A DNA stretch of 26,945 nucleotides from Bacillota bacterium (lineage in GTDB: Bacteria; Bacillota; Clostridia; Lachnospirales; Lachnospiraceae). The translations under genes and the position numbers were made by a program. Below the pieces are notes generated by a model. The model made no database searches and was not told where the DNA came from. It was given only the letters and a program-made list of their open reading frames with translations. The stretch is taken from positions 1-26,945 of the forward strand of contig JAEWPN010000232.1 of NCBI GenBank assembly GCA_023399455.1. Reading direction: 5' to 3'. This document shows positions 8,869-15,057 of the stretch, in pieces; within the stretch, counting starts at the first letter, position 1; every line of letters begins with the position of its first letter.

Positions 8869-9249
8869 ATGACACTTCAAGAAAAATTGAAACAAGAAAT
8901 AATAAGCATGGCTTTCTGCGTAACCGGATTGTCATTTATTCTAATTAGTTTTTATATAATTATGGATAAGTGCAACCTTTCTGTTATGATGGGCATGGTC
9001 ATAGGCGGCGCAGCATCAATCGGGAATTTTATTTTAAATGTATATACCGTACAACATTCTGTAAAATTTGACAAACAGAAAGCCTCCCGCATTATATTAC
9101 TTTCAAAAGTAATCAGAATGTTTTTAATGGGTTTTATTGCTTATTATATATTACTGGTGCCGCTATTACATGACTTTACCGGTATTCTTGCATTATTTTT
9201 TCCTCAAATAACCCGTGCATTTTTATACTTAATAAAAACCGAAGACTGA
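8869..9249 (+). CDS. Small four-helix membrane protein, ATP synthase subunit I (AtpI)-like
   Basis: 126 residues, with a short charged N-terminus and four hydrophobic segments (about 12-33, 38-60, 76-98, 101-120). The topology and the pattern M-x-I-G-G-A-x-S-x-x-NF between helix 2 and its end resemble AtpI-type proteins encoded beside F1Fo genes, which help c-ring assembly or ion supply. No ATP synthase gene is near. The start ATG 8869 has GGGGAG about 7 bases upstream. It has its own promoter with two KdpE-like boxes and lies right after kdpE, so it may be a potassium-limitation gene. The family call rests on pattern recognition only, and an unrelated small membrane protein is possible. Confidence 0.55.
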   Translation: MTLQEKLKQEIISMAFCVTGLSFILISFYIIMDKCNLSVMMGMVIGGAASIGNFILNVYTVQHSVKFDKQKASRIILLSKVIRMFLMGFIAYYILLVPLLHDFTGILALFFPQITRAFLYLIKTED

Positions 9250-9265
9250 TAATTCAGCTTATGTA

Positions 9266-9290
9266 CCGAGGGGAAATTAATTCCCTCCGG
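9266..9290. terminator. Hairpin between convergent genes
   Basis: An imperfect inverted repeat (CCGAGGGGAA then TTCCCTCCGG around ATTAA) lies 17 bases after the AtpI-like stop and covers the end of the minus-strand 52-aa gene. The stem is GC-rich but neither side has a long T-run, so termination is plausible rather than certain. Confidence 0.4.
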
Positions 9291-9435
9291 GTCCATCTTG
9301 ACGCGGCCTTGATGACTCAGGAAGCGGCTCCACATTGTAGTCAGGCTTAGTATGATTTTTACCTCTCGGCAAATCTATTTCCGGGATGTTACCGTCATCA
9401 AAGGTATTATTAGGTTCATTTTTTTTAGATTTCAT
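9277..9435 (-). CDS. Small hydrophilic protein of unknown function (52 aa)
   Basis: On the minus strand an ATG (9433-9435) follows AAAGGATG at good spacing and opens 52 codons to TAA (9277-9279). The product is strongly polar, rich in Asn, Asp, Pro, Gly and Lys (MKSKKNEPNN at the start, a proline/glycine-rich end), with no signal peptide and no membrane segment. I do not recognise it. The good RBS, the amino-acid composition of a disordered small protein and its position in an otherwise empty stretch support a real gene. Small disordered proteins like this are common in spore formers, but nothing here proves a spore role. Confidence 0.55.
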   Translation of the reverse strand: MKSKKNEPNNTFDDGNIPEIDLPRGKNHTKPDYNVEPLPESSRPRQDGPGGN

Positions 9436-9512
9436 AGTATACCATCCTTTCGGATATAGAGTATCCAGATGGAGAGTTTTTTATGCAACAGGAATAATTT
9501 TCCATTATATAA

Positions 9513-9551
9513 AATAAGCTGCAAATCCATTCTGTAGATTTGCAGCTTATT
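9513..9551 (-). terminator. Strong terminator after the small toxin gene
   Basis: Perfect 15-bp inverted repeat, AATAAGCTGCAAATC (9513-9527) and GATTTGCAGCTTATT (9537-9551), loop of 9. In the minus direction the stem is followed by TTTATAT. It starts 9 bases beyond the toxin stop codon. The near symmetry could let it also stop a plus-strand antisense RNA, as in known type I toxin loci. Confidence 0.75.
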
Positions 9552-9559
9552 ACAAGTAT

Positions 9560-9646
9560 TTATTTTGTTTTATGCACATATACGAGTAAAGCAACTAGAA
9601 ACCCTCCGAATTGAAATATTAAAGATAATGTTTGATATGTATCCAT
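9560..9646 (-). CDS. Putative holin-like toxin of a type I toxin-antitoxin locus (28 aa)
   Basis: On the minus strand ATG (9644-9646) follows AAGAGG with 9-base spacing and gives 28 codons to TAA. The peptide has the pattern of Firmicutes holin-like toxins (TxpA/Hol_Tox type): a short N-terminus M-x-T-Y-x-x-LSL, one transmembrane helix with FQFGGFLVALL, and a short basic tail (VHKTK). In Bacillus, TxpA-like peptides damage the membrane and are silenced by an antisense RNA overlapping the 3' end. Here a 15-bp perfect hairpin lies just past the stop. I could not identify the antisense promoter with certainty. A second in-frame ATG 9 bases upstream (9655) lies too close to the RBS. Confidence 0.65.
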   Translation of the reverse strand: MDTYQTLSLIFQFGGFLVALLVYVHKTK

Positions 9647-9735
9647 AATAAACATCCTCTTTTTTCTATATATATGCTAGTTGTCCCGAGATTATTCTCT
9701 AAATTTGTAAATTATTGCGCTAAATTAAATAAAAG

Positions 9736-9773
9736 TGAGGGGACTCAGCCTAATCTCCGGTGCGTCCCCCTCA
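9736..9773 (-). terminator. Terminator of the hydrolase-splB transcript
   Basis: Stem TGAGGGGAC (9736-9744) / GTCCCCCTCA (9764-9773) with one bulged base. In the minus direction it is followed by CTTTTATTTAATTT. It begins only 2 bases after the splB stop codon. Confidence 0.75.
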
Positions 9774-9774
9774 A

Positions 9775-10776
9775 TTATGAAATATATAATATTGGCATAT
9801 CTTCTAACTGCTCAGACAGCTTTTGACGTAAAAAAGCTTCTACCTCCTGCCGAACTTCGTTTCGGTAGCAATATTTGCCGCGTCCGCGTCCGGTCATGGT
9901 TTCCCGATTTAAAAGCATTACGGAATTAGGGAAGGCATCTGTGTTTATGGCATTTTGTACGAAGCTGTAAGTCATTAGTATGATTTCTATGAAGCTGTTC
10001 TGTTTAACCTTTGGGCTTAGCTCTTCGGCCAGCTGCTCAATCAGTCTGCCATATAATTGTTTCCAGTCCGGAAGCAGAATGATCGGGGCGAGCAGTATTC
10101 CCACCGGATATCCGGCCTCAGCCATTTCGTTCAACGCATGGATCCGTGCCGACAGCGAAGATGTTCCTAATTCTATACGGCTTATGATCTCTTGTGGATT
10201 CACGCTCATGCGAAAAATGATCTTGCCTTTATGGTCGAGACCGAGCAGTGGATTTACCATATCGAATTTTGTAGGAAAGGTAAGGTGTCCGCGGCCTTCC
10301 TGCGCAAAGCGCTGGATGGTATAGATCAGATTGTCTGTGATTGCATTTTCCAACAGCAAGTCGCTGTTGCTGCCTATCTCAAAGGTTTGCGGGGAGGGAG
10401 CGGCAGCGGCTTTTTTCAGAAGCCTGTCCAGCATTTGCTCGCGATTGACGAACAGGCGAAGATAGGAGCATTTGTTGTAATTGCATACCAGGTAACAATA
10501 TAGGCACATTGCCCGGCAGCCTGAAGAAGTATATGGTACCAGCCAGTCCGAAACCTTATGGTTGGGGACATATTTGTGGGTTTTTCTCGTACCAATGATT
10601 AGATGATTTTTTAACTTTGCAAAATCACGGTTCTCTGACGCTGCCAACTCGGGTATATGGTTGTGACTCTCTATTTCTATCCAAGGCAAAGCAGCATATT
10701 TCTCTTGGAGCATCCGGCCCAATTCATAGTTGAGCGCAGCCGGTTCATAATAAACTGCATCAAAGCGCATATCCAT
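9775..10776 (-). CDS. splB: Spore photoproduct lyase (radical SAM DNA repair enzyme)
   Basis: 333 residues, close to Bacillus SplB (342). The radical-SAM cluster motif C-x3-C-x2-C is Cys87/Cys91/Cys94 within SGCRAMCLYCYL. Other matches are VYYEPAAL (N-terminus), IIGTRKTHKY, LTFPTKFDMV, FRMSVNPQEI, AGYPVGILLAPI and RGRGKYCYR near the C-terminus. The enzyme reverses the UV spore photoproduct (5-thyminyl-5,6-dihydrothymine) during germination. At the position of the Bacillus H-atom-donor Cys141 this protein has Ser136 (EIGSNSD versus EASCTSD), while extra Cys98 and Cys103 follow the cluster. The start at 10776 has AGGAGG 9 bases upstream. It lies 57 bases after the hydrolase gene and probably shares its transcript. 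It supports a spore-forming host. Confidence 0.92.
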   Translation of the reverse strand: MDMRFDAVYYEPAALNYELGRMLQEKYAALPWIEIESHNHIPELAASENRDFAKLKNHLIIGTRKTHKYVPNHKVSDWLVPYTSSGCRAMCLYCYLVCNYNKCSYLRLFVNREQMLDRLLKKAAAAPSPQTFEIGSNSDLLLENAITDNLIYTIQRFAQEGRGHLTFPTKFDMVNPLLGLDHKGKIIFRMSVNPQEIISRIELGTSSLSARIHALNEMAEAGYPVGILLAPIILLPDWKQLYGRLIEQLAEELSPKVKQNSFIEIILMTYSFVQNAINTDAFPNSVMLLNRETMTGRGRGKYCYRNEVRQEVEAFLRQKLSEQLEDMPILYIS

Positions 10777-10833
10777 TCTTGGAATCCTCCTGACAGATAT
10801 AGCTTTCCCCTAAATAGATGATTCTATTATTTT

Positions 10834-11766
10834 TTAACTGTTTCGATAAGCCTCAAGAAAATGCAGGCAATGCTCCTCCAGCTGTAAAAGGCCTTTTTCT
10901 TCGATAGGAAAATGTCCGGCATTCTCCAGTATGTGTATTTCTTTGATACAGCCGAGCTTATCGTAGAATATCCGGCTCAGGGACACGTCCGTCCATTTGT
11001 CAAGACCCGGATGAACGAGAAGAAAAGGACAGGATATGAATAGCTCGGGCTCGATTTTTAATGCCGGATTCAGCATGGAATGAACAAAGGCGATGGGAAC
11101 AGAGACTCCCGAGGACTTTTTGTCCTTCATGAGCAAGGCTGCCAGTTCGCTGTTGTTGGCAATGGCCTTCATATTTGCGATGGCTTTCATCGGCATATTG
11201 ATTTTACCCGCTATTTTGTTCACAGCGGCCAGAAAAGGCTTGGCAGCGGCTCCCATAAGCGGGTTGGCCGCCGTTTTCTTGGTAATGTAAGGATTTCTTT
11301 GATCCAGTATGCAGGTTGTAATGACTCCGCATATTTCCGGACATTCGCTGGCTGTCTGATAGGCGAGCATACCGCCGGCGCTCAGGCCGAACAGGAAGAT
11401 ACTTCTGGCAGCTTGCCTTTGGTAGAAGGATAGGATTTCACATCCGCATTTTACCCAGATATCATAGGTTATGGTACCGCTGTATTGGGTGCAGCCGTAT
11501 AAAGGAAAATCCGGACATATGACTTCATATCCGCTTATTTTCAGACGGACGGCAATAAAGGAAAGCAGCCTGCCGTTCCCTCCGACTCCATGGAATAAAA
11601 TGACAGTTGCTTTAGGCTTGCTTACCTTATAGTGATCTATATGTATATTCATGTCGTGTACCGGTATGAAATATTCTTCGGGCATGGTCCCGGCGGAGAG
11701 TCTGTTTTGTTCAGGAAGGAAAACCTGCATTTCTTTCCACACGACGTCGTTACGGTAATCTTTCAT
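10834..11766 (-). CDS. Alpha/beta-fold serine hydrolase
   Basis: 310 residues with the alpha/beta-hydrolase order: HG oxyanion motif at 59-60 (VILFHGVGG), nucleophile elbow GLSAGG with Ser129, acid in PGLDKWTD (Asp256 or Asp260), and His285 in NAGHFPIEEKG. There is no signal peptide, so the protein is probably cytosolic. The layout suits an esterase or monoglyceride/lysophospholipase-type enzyme; the substrate is not shown by the sequence. The region between nucleophile and acid holds a cap (about 155-225) with a tandem KAIANM-KAIANN. The RBS AGGAG precedes ATG 11766, and a good promoter lies at 11789-11817. splB follows in the same direction. Confidence 0.8.
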   Translation of the reverse strand: MKDYRNDVVWKEMQVFLPEQNRLSAGTMPEEYFIPVHDMNIHIDHYKVSKPKATVILFHGVGGNGRLLSFIAVRLKISGYEVICPDFPLYGCTQYSGTITYDIWVKCGCEILSFYQRQAARSIFLFGLSAGGMLAYQTASECPEICGVITTCILDQRNPYITKKTAANPLMGAAAKPFLAAVNKIAGKINMPMKAIANMKAIANNSELAALLMKDKKSSGVSVPIAFVHSMLNPALKIEPELFISCPFLLVHPGLDKWTDVSLSRIFYDKLGCIKEIHILENAGHFPIEEKGLLQLEEHCLHFLEAYRNS

Positions 11767-11788
11767 ATCTTTTTTCTCCTATTAGTAC

Positions 11789-11817
11789 ATTTTATAGTAC
11801 CCCGTGCCTGCCGTCAA
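11789..11817 (-). promoter_or_regulatory. Sigma-A promoter of the hydrolase-splB pair
   Basis: On the minus strand: -35 TTGACG (11812-11817), 17-bp spacer, -10 TAAAAT (11789-11794), followed by the hydrolase RBS. It looks like a vegetative promoter. A sigma-G-type promoter for splB itself was not identified. Confidence 0.7.
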
Positions 11818-11826
11818 CGAGAAGCG

Positions 11827-12264
11827 CTACTCCATGCTTTCATAGATTGACGCTTCCTCTTTCGACCGGTGTATACTTCCGTGAGGATGAAGAGAAGGTG
11901 CATAGATGGTAAACATTTTTAGAGGAATGGAACCTGTATTGACTATGTTGTGCCATATACCTGCAGGAACTATGACGGCATAATCTTCCGTTATATGTGC
12001 CTGATATTGAAGGCAATCCTCACAATTCCCCATGATGACCAGGGCGCTGCCCTGTTCGATATAGAAAAACTGATCGGAGGTTTGGTGGACATCCAGACCG
12101 ATATCGGAATCTATTGGTACGGACATTAGAGTGAGCTGCATATTTTTGCAGGTCCAGCGAGCGGCACGGAAGTAAGTGTTGCTTATCGTGTCCTGCCTTA
12201 AATCGGTCACGAAGGGCCTGGGCCCCTGATCGATGATGTTTGTGGTATCGTTTAAATAATCCAT
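11827..12264 (-). CDS. Single-domain cupin protein
   Basis: 145 residues with both cupin motifs: motif 1 DVHQTSDQFFYIEQGSALVIMG (His60, Gln65, Glu70) and motif 2 VPAGIWHNIVNTG (His105). The DQF-x3-E-x-G form is typical of small bacterial cupins annotated as mannose-6-phosphate-isomerase-like. Such proteins bind a metal and act as sugar isomerases, dioxygenases or small-molecule sensors; which one applies here cannot be told. The RBS AGGAG lies 6 bases before ATG 12264. It is transcribed away from the phosphofructokinase gene with a shared 246-base intergenic region. There is no clear terminator at its end; the next promoter for the hydrolase follows at once. Confidence 0.8.
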   Translation of the reverse strand: MDYLNDTTNIIDQGPRPFVTDLRQDTISNTYFRAARWTCKNMQLTLMSVPIDSDIGLDVHQTSDQFFYIEQGSALVIMGNCEDCLQYQAHITEDYAVIVPAGIWHNIVNTGSIPLKMFTIYAPSLHPHGSIHRSKEEASIYESME

Positions 12265-12405
12265 GAGTTACTCCTCGAATATATCTATATTATTATTATA
12301 TGGATGTGCGGAATTATGTGATGTAGGGACAATATGTGAATTAGTTTTATTTAGTATTGATAAAGAGTTATAATAATCAGGAAGATAAATAAGGGGTATT
12401 TTAAC

Positions 12406-12434
12406 TTGTATTGCCGAAGTGAATCTGTTATAAT
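12406..12434 (+). promoter_or_regulatory. Extended -10 promoter of the phosphofructokinase gene
   Basis: -35 TTGTAT (12406-12411), 17-bp spacer, and -10 TATAAT (12429-12434) preceded by TG (12426-12427). The start near 12441 gives a leader of about 70 bases before ATG 12511. The remaining divergent region (12265-12405) is AT-rich and shows no operator that I can name. Confidence 0.8.
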
Positions 12435-12510
12435 CGGTGGTGGTAATTGACCGCATACACAAGATGTGGTTGAAATAAAGAAACTATAAGAAGATCAAAG
12501 GAGAGGAAAT

Positions 12511-13740
12511 ATGAAAGGAAATATTGTTGTTGGACAGTCCGGCGGACCTACAGCCGTAATTAACTCATCGGTAGCTGGCGTATATGCAGCAGCTAAAAAG
12601 CTTGGTGTAAAGAAAGTATATGGTATGGTACATGGTATCCAGGGATTTTTGCAGGATAATTTGTGCGACCTCGATGAATACCTCGCAGATGAGACCGGTA
12701 TTGAGTTATTAAAGAGAACTCCTTCAGCATTTTTAGGCTCCTGCCGTTTCAAAATGCCTAAAATTGAAGGGCATGAAGAAGTATATGAAAAAGTATTTGA
12801 AATAATGGAAAAGCATGACATCGAATGTTTATTCTATGCGGGTGGTAATGACTCAATGGATACCGTAAAGATGCTGTCCGATTATGCTGCTGCTCACAAT
12901 AAACCGCAGAGATTCATGGGCGTACCTAAGACTATCGATAACGATCTTCCGATTACGGATCACTGTCCTGGATATGGTTCCGCAGCGAAGTATATCGCTA
13001 CGAGCTTGAAGGAAATCATCCGCGATAACGAGTCCTTCGGTGTTGAGAAGCCTACCGTATGCATCGTGGAGATCATGGGACGCCATGCAGGCTGGCTGAC
13101 CGCAGCGGCAGCTCTTGCAAAGGGAGAGGACTGCAGCGGCGTGGACGCGATCTACCTTCCGGAAGTGGCTTTTGATGTGGACAAGTTCATGGCTAAGGTA
13201 AAGCATCTGGGAGCTACGAAGAGTTCCGTAGTAATCGCAGTATCCGAAGGCGTGGCTTTGGCAGACGGACGTTTCGTATGCGAACTCGCAGATGCAGATA
13301 AGGCGGTGGATGCATTCGGACACAAGCAGCTGTCCGGTACTGCGGCATACCTTTGCTCTTTGGTAGCGGCTGAGACAGGCCTTAAGGCTCGTGCGGTAGA
13401 ATTCTCTACCTTACAGCGTGCAGCTACTCACCTCGCTTCTCTGACAGACATCAACGAGGCATTCCAGGTTGGACATGACGCTGTTATTGCAGCAGAAGAA
13501 GGTAAGACGGGTATGATGATTACCCTTGACAGAAACGGAGACGACCCTTATCAGTGCGGAACGAGTGCATACGACATTCATGCAATCGCTAACGTTGAGA
13601 GACCGGTTCCGGCAGAATGGATTACGGAAGACGGATGCGGCCTTAACGAAGGTTATGAGAAATATGCAAGACCGCTTATTATCGGCGAGTTACAGTCTTT
13701 ATTCGTGAATGGTTTACCGAGACACTTGATAAGAAAATAG
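12511..13740 (+). CDS. 6-phosphofructokinase, probably pyrophosphate-dependent (PFP)
   Basis: 409 residues, group PFK-A fold. The phosphoryl-donor loop GQSGGPT is at 8-14. The donor-specificity positions are of the PPi type: GGNDS with Asp114 where ATP enzymes have Gly, and VPKTIDND with Lys140 where ATP enzymes have Gly. Asp143 is the catalytic base of TIDND. MGRHAGWL also matches the PPi clade rather than MGRHCGDL. The enzyme reversibly turns fructose-6-phosphate and PPi into fructose-1,6-bisphosphate in glycolysis, sparing ATP. RBS AGGAGAGG; monocistronic with its own promoter and terminator. Codon use is strongly biased, as for highly expressed genes. ATP use is possible and would need an assay. 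Confidence 0.9.
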   Translation: MKGNIVVGQSGGPTAVINSSVAGVYAAAKKLGVKKVYGMVHGIQGFLQDNLCDLDEYLADETGIELLKRTPSAFLGSCRFKMPKIEGHEEVYEKVFEIMEKHDIECLFYAGGNDSMDTVKMLSDYAAAHNKPQRFMGVPKTIDNDLPITDHCPGYGSAAKYIATSLKEIIRDNESFGVEKPTVCIVEIMGRHAGWLTAAAALAKGEDCSGVDAIYLPEVAFDVDKFMAKVKHLGATKSSVVIAVSEGVALADGRFVCELADADKAVDAFGHKQLSGTAAYLCSLVAAETGLKARAVEFSTLQRAATHLASLTDINEAFQVGHDAVIAAEEGKTGMMITLDRNGDDPYQCGTSAYDIHAIANVERPVPAEWITEDGCGLNEGYEKYARPLIIGELQSLFVNGLPRHLIRK

Positions 13741-13760
13741 ATTTAAAATAATTTTTGTAA

Positions 13761-13803
13761 AATGAGACAGATGCGATGTGAATTGCATCTGTCTTATTTT
13801 ATT
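13761..13803 (+). terminator. Terminator of the phosphofructokinase gene
   Basis: 14-bp stem with one G-T pair, AATGAGACAGATGC (13761-13774) / GCATCTGTCTTATT (13785-13798), loop of 10, followed by TTATTT. Its T-run is shared with the left arm of the next inverted repeat. Confidence 0.85.
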
Positions 13804-13862
13804 TCATAGGAAAGACCTTGTTATGTTGTAGTAGTAGAGTTTCGGTTTCCTATGAAATAAAA
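13797..13862. repeat. Perfect 17-bp inverted repeat with 32-base loop
   Basis: Arms TTTTATTTCATAGGAAA (13797-13813) and TTTCCTATGAAATAAAA (13846-13862) are exact reverse complements. The repeat is followed by a GC-rich stretch with small palindromes (GCAC-TCC-GTGC, runs of GCGC) up to the AraC stop codon. The right arm and this flank resemble the element at 17785-18011 read in reverse, around GGTTTCCT, a GAAA-rich run, CCGTGC, CAGG and AAAGCTG. It may be a member of a dispersed palindromic repeat family, or a terminator for the minus-strand AraC gene. Confidence 0.7.
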
Positions 13863-13926
13863 GCACTCCGTGCAGGATGCGCAGCCTCGCGCGCGGAACA
13901 AAAGCTGTGCTGCCGGCCGTATGCGC

Positions 13927-14832
13927 TCAGCGCGAAGAATGGATTTTTCGATAATCGCTAGGAGAGCAGTTCATGATCTTTTTAAAGGTTTCCGCAAAGT
14001 AGCTGCTTCCGTGAAAGCCGATTTCTTCGGCAATTTCTGTCATCGATTGACCGCCGCTTAAAAGCAGGGGAAGGCTTTTTTGTATCCGATAATTCAATAA
14101 GTATGTAAAGGGGGTCTGTCGCAGCGTCCGTTTGAACAAATGGCAGCATTCGCTTTTGCTTATATGGCAGGAGCCGGCGATGTCCTGAAGGGAAATATCC
14201 TCGCTGTAATGAGACTGGATGAAACCGATTGCCGTTTTCAGGCGGTTGATGTCGGTTGTCGTGCCGGTCTCTTTTTGATTTAAAGAAGGCTGAAGCTCCT
14301 GAAAAAGGAGAGACCAGAGCGAACAGAGCTTTTCCACAACGAGAAGTTCATAGCCGTCCTTCGCCTGATTCTGCAATTCGGCGGCCTCTAATAACAGGGA
14401 TATCATTCGTTTTCCAAAGGAGGAATCCCCGCTTAAATATTTGGAAAAAAGTTCCGGCTCCGTACAGATAGGATTAACATACCGGTTGAAGATAAGGCTG
14501 TCTTCATAGCCGAAGATGATGACAGGATTGAGAACAATGGCAATATAGCTGCAGTCCGTCTCTACACCGACTGTTCTGGCAGTGTGCAAGACGTTGGAGT
14601 TAGTGAAAATCCCGTTTCCCGCGCTGATTTTATATAAGTTATCGTTTGCCTGGTATTCCATGCTGCCTTCCGTTACATAAGTGAATTCTACTTCGGGATG
14701 CCAGTGGATGGGAAAAGAATTCTGCTCATAATTGGAAAGTCTTTCATAACCCACACGAAAGGGAAAGGAATACTTGTCGGTAGTATTTCTTTCCTTCAGA
14801 TTATTATCAAGAAAAAGTTTGAATTTCTCCAT
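13927..14832 (-). CDS. AraC-family transcriptional regulator
   Basis: 301 residues. The N-terminal cupin-like sensor domain (about 35-110) contains HWHPEVEFTYVTEGS; the C-terminal domain (about 200-300) has two helix-turn-helix motifs (DISLQDIAGSCHISKSE and TEIAEEIGFHGSSYFAETFKK), ending in the family pattern CSPSDYRK. These regulators bind a sugar or related ligand and activate nearby transport or breakdown genes. RBS AGGAGG lies 5 bases before ATG 14832. It is divergent from the GH94 phosphorylase at 15058, which is its likely target, and a 10-bp inverted repeat lies in its leader. The ligand is unknown; a beta-glucan oligosaccharide would fit the neighbours. Confidence 0.92.
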   Translation of the reverse strand: MEKFKLFLDNNLKERNTTDKYSFPFRVGYERLSNYEQNSFPIHWHPEVEFTYVTEGSMEYQANDNLYKISAGNGIFTNSNVLHTARTVGVETDCSYIAIVLNPVIIFGYEDSLIFNRYVNPICTEPELFSKYLSGDSSFGKRMISLLLEAAELQNQAKDGYELLVVEKLCSLWSLLFQELQPSLNQKETGTTTDINRLKTAIGFIQSHYSEDISLQDIAGSCHISKSECCHLFKRTLRQTPFTYLLNYRIQKSLPLLLSGGQSMTEIAEEIGFHGSSYFAETFKKIMNCSPSDYRKIHSSR

Positions 14833-14852
14833 GGAATCCTCCTATACCATCA

Positions 14853-14891
14853 ATTGATAAGGCACACACCGCCGAATAGGACCTTATCAAT
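14853..14891. promoter_or_regulatory. Inverted repeat in the araC/phosphorylase divergent region
   Basis: Perfect arms ATTGATAAGG (14853-14862) and CCTTATCAAT (14882-14891), 19 bases apart, 21 bases upstream of the AraC start codon. It could be a regulator site or a leader hairpin. On the plus strand a -10-like TATACT occurs at 14958-14963 without a good -35, which would suit an activator-dependent phosphorylase promoter. Confidence 0.45.
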
Positions 14892-15057
14892 CGAGGGTAG
14901 ACAATATTGTTATGGAAAACTACATTTTTAATATAGAATAAATATATTTTTATACATTATACTTGGTATATAGGCAAAAAGCAATGTGCATTGAGAAGGC
15001 GGATAAGATTTGGAAAAAGCAAGTTTATTTGTCGTAAAAGGGAAGGAGTTTTAGATT

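Noticed and set aside
9611..9640. Possible plus-strand promoter for an antisense RNA over the toxin-like gene
   Set aside because: TTGAAA and GATAAT are present but wrongly spaced, so no antisense promoter is claimed.
12853..13323. 156-codon minus-strand frame inside the phosphofructokinase gene
   Set aside because: Shadow of the strongly biased pfk sequence; no RBS or recognisable domain.
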